A stretch of DNA of 64,000 bases, from contig CM048846.1 of assembly GCA_026545225.1 (NCBI GenBank), positions 53,436,270 to 53,500,269 of the forward strand, in the 5' to 3' direction. Positions 58,351 to 64,000 of the stretch are shown here, one piece after another. How positions within the stretch are numbered: position 1 is the first letter of the stretch; every line of letters starts with the position of its first letter. The notes under the pieces are model-generated. The model did not search any database, was not told the origin of the DNA, and saw only the letters and a program-made list of their open reading frames with translations. Source of the DNA: Cornus controversa (lineage: Eukaryota; Streptophyta; Magnoliopsida; Cornales; Cornaceae). Position numbers and translations under genes: made by a program.

Positions 58351-60649
58351 ACATACATACATATGTGACTGAAATTTTCTCTGATTCTAAAATGGTTGCA
58401 TCTATAGCTGCTCTTAGAGTTTAATATGTGACTGAAATTTCTTCATTTGACAAGATCTATTGTGTGCCCCTCTTTTCTTTTTTGTTGTCATTTACTAATC
58501 TAGGTTGTCCTTTTAGTGCTTTGCAAGTATAAATCATGATTTATCTCACAGTTCTTGCTTTATAAGAGATGATATTCAAATCTCCTTCCATTTTTTTTCA
58601 TTGAATCATGTTTTAAGAATTCAGTCCATTATCATCTTGCTGAATATATTGATGTGTATCTCCTGTAGAGTAAACAGTTCTATGCTCATTGTATTGAAGT
58701 CATTTGATTCTATATTGTCAATTCAACTTTGTCTTGTGATTAATGTTCCTGAAATTAATCTCAATGCATGATTTGAAGCATTTATGTGATATACTATCTG
58801 TTTGTCTCATTTGAATCACAAAGAGCTTGATAGAGTGATTGAAACTGTGTTTAAGGTGTTATCAGGTTCATAGTTATATAAACATATCCTCAGACTCAGT
58901 CCTGTTGATGCACACTACACACTACATTCTTATTTTTATATTTCAATTTACTTTAAGTTATTGCATGTAAATAAGCAAAGTATCCCCCATTTGAATTCAA
59001 TAAAAAGAGTTTCAATATCAAATTCCAAGTAAATCAAAATCTGGCTTTTCAGTTTTAGTACAAAATGAATTTTCACAACTTTGAGATAAAATTTCATTGT
59101 GCAAAATGAAAGACCAAATCAAGTCATTTAGGGCTGAGAAAATTCATATGATCATGATAAATCATGGGGTAGAATTACCGGGACTTTTATGTCAAGATTC
59201 ATTGAAAAACTCATTACTACGTTTTTGTCCCTAGAATTCAACAAATAGCCAAATTTTGATAGAAAACAGTTGTTTTTTTATGTATGAAATGTATGAAGGA
59301 TCTTAAGATCATTTTAGGATATAGAGCCTCAAAATTTTAATCATCAAGGAGTTTACAAGAGTATCCTAACTCTTACGTATTGGAAAATGATATGATTGAG
59401 AATCGGCTTCTTGATTGGTGTTTCAAACGTCTTCCAATGTCTTCGGTTCTTTTGGTAAACATCTTCAAATTTCTTTTGTGCTTTTGATCATCTGTTTCTT
59501 ATAGCTATCATTCTTGATATAGACACATTAAAAGAACATGATACAATTTGTTATCATCAAAATATTTACAACAAGCTTGGATAACAGTCATAATGCTAAC
59601 ACGTAGGATTACGACCTAATTTGGACAACATAATGGCTAAGGGTTATGATTTTTTTAAGTTTGAAAAGTGTATGTTCAATGTGTATTTTGAAAAACTATA
59701 GCCTTGAAGACGTATTTGGATAATCTATGTATTATTGACATGTATAGTGCAATATGTTAAAATAATGGATTAATTACCAATACTAAAATTTTGAGAAACC
59801 TCATAATGGAAAATCATGCATTTTGATAAATCTACCCCACCCCCAAACAAAATACAACACTGTCCTTAGTGTTAAAAGTATAGTAATAATGTATTGCTGA
59901 AGACAGATAGAAAAATATTGGAACAAATTACCTCAATTGTTCTGGTGTGGTAGAAGTACAGTCCCTACAAATATGCAATGCATAATAATATAGACTAAAT
60001 GATTTAGAACCATATTAATCAAAGACCATACCCCAAATAGAATATAAACAAATCCAATCAGAGATTTCAAAAGTTAGAGAGTAAGTTTGACCTATTGACT
60101 CAGAACCAATTACAATTTCAACAGTCAATCCAAAATCAATTGAGTCAACTTACTTCTGTTCTGACTGAAAGACAGAGGGGTACCTTGCCTAGCCAACCTG
60201 AAATCAATCCTAAAAACAAAGGGGTTAATCTTATAGAATCTTCTTCTGCTACTGACCAATCAAATGGCTATGTGAATTCCATCACAACACTTCGGTCAGG
60301 AAAGCAAATAGATAATAAGGTTGAGCTACCCACTCAAGATGAGACTGCACCATTTGAGTCTCCCCCATCCAACTCTCCCAGAGCCAAGAAAGCCCATAGT
60401 CCTCAGACTGACACTACCACTCTTAAGCCGTATGCTCCACCTGCACCCTTTCCTTCTAGAGTAGTCAATAATAAAAAGGATTCGCAATACAGTGAGATCT
60501 TAAATATTTTTCAGAATCTCCAGATTAATATTCCATTTCTCACTGCCATTAAGCAAATCCCTTTTTATGCAAAGTTTATTAAGGGTTTAGTCAAGAGGAA
60601 AACCAATATCCCAAAGGAAGCCTTCATAGCCCAACATTGCTCTTCTTTC

Positions 60650-61080
60650 CTACAAAACCAAGCCGTGGTCAAACATAAAGATCCTGGCAGTCCGACTGTC
60701 CTTTGTAGGATAGGAAAAAATTTTGCTGATCAGGCCTTGTTGGATCTAGGTGCTAGTGTGAACTTGTTGCCTTATTCAGTCTATCAAGAGTTAGGGTTGA
60801 ATAATTTGAGGAAAACTGATGTTAGAATTCAATTAGCTGATCGATCAGTTAAGATTCCAAGGGGTATAATTGAGGATGTAATTGTTAAAGTGGCTGATTT
60901 TTATTACCCTGTAGATTTCATCGTGCTAGATACCCAATCCACTCAAGGTAAACAAATTCCAATCATTTTAGGTCGACCATTCTTAGCTACAGCCAATGCA
61001 TTGATCAATTGTAGGAATGGTAACATGATCTTGACCTTTGGTAACATGAAAGTGGAAGTCAATGTGTTTAGTTTGATGAA
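60650..61080 (+). pseudogene. protease domain (Athila-like)
   Basis: Retropepsin-like fold with ADQALLDLGASVNLLPYS in the active-site position, VDFIVLD, and IPIILGRPFL near the C-terminus. The usual D-T/S-G triplet appears as D-L-G, a form known in Athila-type proteins. Fossil part of a broken polyprotein. Confidence 0.75.
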
Positions 61081-61559
61081 ACAACCCTCTGACTCAGATT
61101 CCTTTGAAGATGTTTGTCTTATTGAGTCGTTGACCGCACACACTTTTGAGCATTCCTACCCTGAGGATCCACTCCAACAGTGTTTAGCCCATTTTAGTGC
61201 TGATTTCGATGAGAATAACTATATTAGTGAAGTCAATGCTTTGCTAGATTCCACTCCAATCTCTGACACACCAAAATATAGGTCCCAATTTGAACCATTG
61301 TCTTTGCCGAATGCCACTGCATCTGAAAATGTCAAGAAGCCTCCTAAAGTCGAATTAAAGCCTCTACCTGCGATTTTAAAATATTTATATCTAGGTGAGT
61401 CTGAAACATTTCCCATGGTGATAGCTTCTGATTTAACTGAGGATCAGGAAAACCAACTAATTGAGGTTCTTAGGTCGAATAAGGAAGTAATAGGTTGGTC
61501 AATTGACGACATCAAAGGTATTAGTCCTTTCGTGGTCCAACATCGCATTCACTTAGAGG

Positions 61560-62450
61560 ACGATGCTAAAACCTGTCGACAACCTCAGAGGAGACTTAAC
61601 CCCAATTTAAAGGAAGTTGTTCGTGCTGAAATTATCAAACTTCTAGATGCCAATATCATCTATCCCATCTCTGATAGATAGTGGGTAAGTCCAATCCAAG
61701 TTGTCCCTAAGAAGTCTAGCATCACTGTTGTTGCCAATGACAATAATGAGTTGGTTCCTACTCGTGTTCAAACTGGATGACGAGTTTGTATAGACTATAG
61801 GAAGCTTAATAGTGTGACTAGGAAGGATCATTTCCCTCTACCTTTTGTTGACCAAATGTTAGAGAAATTAGCTGGTCAGGCATACTATTGCTTTTTAGAT
61901 GGTTACTCTAGCTATAACTAGATTTCCGTCCACCCCGATGACCAAGACAAAACAACTTTCACCTGTCCATTTGGCACATTTGCTTATCGTCGCATGCCCT
62001 TTGGGTTATGCAATGCACCCGCCACATTTCAGAGGTGCATGATGAGTATCTTTCACGACATGGTTGACAAATTTTTAGAAATCCTCATGGATGACTTCTC
62101 TGTCTCTGGTTCATCTTTTAAACAATGCCTACACCATCTTACTCTAGTGCTTCAACGTTGTCATGACACTAACCTAGTTCTTAATTGGAAAAAATGTCAC
62201 TTCATGGTAAAGAAAGGAATTATCCTAGGTCATACCATTTCTAGTGAGAGAATTGAGGTAGATAAAGCAAAAGTTGACCTCATCTCAAATCTACCTATCC
62301 CCAAAACTGTTCGTGATATTCAAGCTTTCTTAGGTCATGCTGGGTTCTATAGGCGTTTCATCAAATATTTCAGTAAGATAACACGACCTTTGACCCATCT
62401 TCTAGCTAAGGATGCACCATTTGAGTTTACAAATGCTTGTCACTCAGCTT
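61560..62450 (+). pseudogene. reverse transcriptase (Athila-like)
   Basis: Motifs WVSPIQVVPKK-type, [45 protein letters not shown] and the catalytic [11 protein letters not shown] (MDD near 62087). Fossil part of a broken polyprotein. Confidence 0.8.
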
Positions 62451-62499
62451 TTGAGCAATTAAAATTAGCCCTCACCACTGCACCCATAATCCGCCCACC

Positions 62500-62900
62500 T
62501 GATTGGAACCTACCTTTTGAGATCATGTGCGATGCGTCAGATTATGCAGTTGGGGCTGTTTTAGGACAAAAAGTTGATAAAGCACCCTATGTGATCTATT
62601 ATGCTAGCAAGACTTTGAACGACGCACAACTTAACTACTCGACCACCGAGAAAGAGTTGTTGGTAGTCGTGTTTTCCTTTGACAAATTTCGCTCTTATTT
62701 GATCGGATTTAAGGTCATCATTTATACCGATCATGCAGTATTACGACATCTTCTTTCCAAAAAAGATGCCAAACCTAGGTTGATACGCTGGATCTTACTC
62801 CTTCAAGAATTTGACCTTGAGATCCGTGATAAGAAAGGCTCAGAGAATGTAGTCGCTGATCATTTGTCTCGTCTTATTGTTGATTCTATTAGTGACTCCC
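62500..62900 (+). pseudogene. RNase H (Athila-like)
   Basis: Gypsy-type RNase [68 protein letters not shown]. Confidence 0.8.
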
Positions 62901-63099
62901 TTCCCATCTCTGATTATTTTCCTAATGAGCAACTTTTTATAATATCTCATGTCCCATGGTATGCTGATATTGTCAATTACATTGTAACTAGTCAAATCCC
63001 TTCCACTTGGTCTAAGCAAGAGAAAGACAAATTCCTAGCAAAGGCTAAGACACACTTTTGGGATGATCCTTACTTGTTTAAGTATTGTCCAGATCAGAT

Positions 63100-64000
63100 C
63101 ATTCGTAAGTGTGTCCCCGAGGAAGACCAAGAGTCTGTCATTTCCTTTTGTCATGATCAGGCGTGTGGTGGCCATTTTAGCTCTAAAAGGACCGCTGCAA
63201 AAATCTTGCAGTCGGGATTTTGTTGGCCCACCCTTTTTAAGGACACTCATACCTACTGTCTCGCTTGTCCTAGATGTCAACTATTAGGTAAATTTACCAA
63301 GCGTAATGAGTGGCCCCAACAATCAATTCTAGTTGTCGAAATCTTTGATGTTTGGGGTATTGACTTCATGGGACCCTTTCCCTCCTCATTTGGGTATATA
63401 TATATTCTTCTTGCTGTTGATTATGTGTCCAAATGGGTAGAAACATTAGCCACTAAGACAGCCGACCATAGAGTTGTGGTGAATTTCTTGAAAGACTTAA
63501 TTTTGCCTAGATTCGGTGTACCTCGAGCCATAATTAGTGATAATGGTTTCCATTTTTGCAACAAAGTCTTTGCAAGTTTAATGTCTAAATATGGGATCAC
63601 CCACAAAGTGGCCCTATCTTATCACCCACAAACCAATGGTCAGACTGAGGTATCCAATAGGAAGATCAAACATATCTTAGAAAAAATGGTTAACCCCACA
63701 AGGAAGGACTGGAGTCTCCGCCTCCAAGATGCTTTGTGGGCATATCGTACTGCTTATAAGACTCCTATAGGAATGTCTCCATATCGCTTGGTCTATGGCA
63801 AAGCATGTCACTTGCCTGTCGAACTCGAACACCGTGCTTATTGGGCTATCAAGGCCATGAATTTTAACTATGATAAAGCCGGAGAGCGTAGGTCACTTCA
63901 ACTCGATGAGTTGAAAGAAATCAGAAATGATGCTTACCAGAGTTCAAAGATTTATAAAGCTAAGACCAAATTGGAACATGACAAGCAAATTCTGAGAAAA
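63100..64000 (+). pseudogene. integrase (Athila-like), cut by the window edge
   Basis: HHCC finger ([20 protein letters not shown]...CLACPRCQ), DDE core ([37 protein letters not shown]) and [20 protein letters not shown]. It continues beyond 64000. Confidence 0.85.

Larger units (their letters stand above)
57241..60059. other. unassigned DNA between the array and the Athila-like coding region
   Basis: Moderately AT-rich with short frames only. It contains (AT)n-(GA)n at 57735-57806, a TATA-like word near 57715 followed by leader-like sequence, and tandem repeats at 58231-58350. It may include promoter or LTR remnants, but I find no defined ends and no gag core. Confidence 0.35.
60060..64000 (+). 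pseudogene. Athila-lineage gypsy polyprotein region (broken, runs off the window)
   Basis: Plus-strand polyprotein without gag core or 5' LTR in the window. Order: Gln-rich gag tail (QFQQSIQNQLSQL) and linker (TTLRSGKQ...APPAPFPSR), aspartic protease-like domain, reverse transcriptase, RNase H, integrase. The combination of ALLDLGASVNLLPYSVYQ, the RQPQRRLNPNLKEVVRAE lead-in and the lack of a second RNase H is typical of Athila. About three breaks are visible, all in the reverse transcriptase part; the remainder is open to the window edge. It is an independent element from the Athila-like LTR at 51-53 kb, which points the other way. Confidence 0.85.

Overview
This is a piece of a plant nuclear genome, most likely a eudicot. 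The evidence is a CACTA transposon with a 3-bp target duplication, Tat- and Athila-lineage Ty3/gypsy elements with plant-type primer sites, a plant mobile domain gene, a TRIM, a LARD, many AT-rich MITEs and one plant HARBI1/ALP1-like gene. The species cannot be fixed from the sequence. Almost everything is transposon or repeat; only one convincing host gene (19458-20396, minus strand) is present, plus a possible last exon at 2-199.

Layout. 1-350: end of an unrecognised plus-strand exon and its 3' flank. 351-5148: non-autonomous CACTA element (TSD GCC). 5152-5669 and 18374-19457: one original intergenic stretch, split by a 12.7-kb Tat-type gypsy element (5675-18368, minus strand, TSD GGTTT). 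That element carries gag-pol on its sense strand and a three-exon plant mobile domain gene on the opposite strand. 19458-20396: ALP1-like domesticated transposase. 20.7-28.3 kb: MITE graveyard with two GTGTC-type elements in inverted orientation, duplicated host segments, a 381-bp insertion holding a 245-bp near-perfect palindrome, and a hAT-type element. 28.4-56.9 kb: a very AT-rich tandem array of about 13 kb, cut open by later insertions: hAT (30285-30911), a 12.9-kb LARD with 4.6-kb LTRs (34734-47626), a MITE (48510-48722), a one-LTR Athila-like insertion (51050-53049) and a Mutator-like foldback (53234-54063). Inside the LARD sits a TRIM with three LTRs (40364-41256). 56.9-60.1 kb: repeats and unassigned DNA. 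60.06-64.0 kb: broken Athila-like polyprotein on the plus strand, running off the window.

Most striking signals. Two unrelated LTR elements each carry a tandem array of small hairpins inside the LTR. In both, stem sequences change from unit to unit but stay self-complementary (6229-6590 and 17741-18106; 36116-36270 and 44397-44551). The three-LTR TRIM has identical outer LTRs and a diverged middle LTR, which suggests that the tandem form itself was copied. Several insertions have related empty sites inside this same window, so their boundaries are unusually secure.

All comparisons were done by eye. Divergences and ages are rough counts; no database search was possible.
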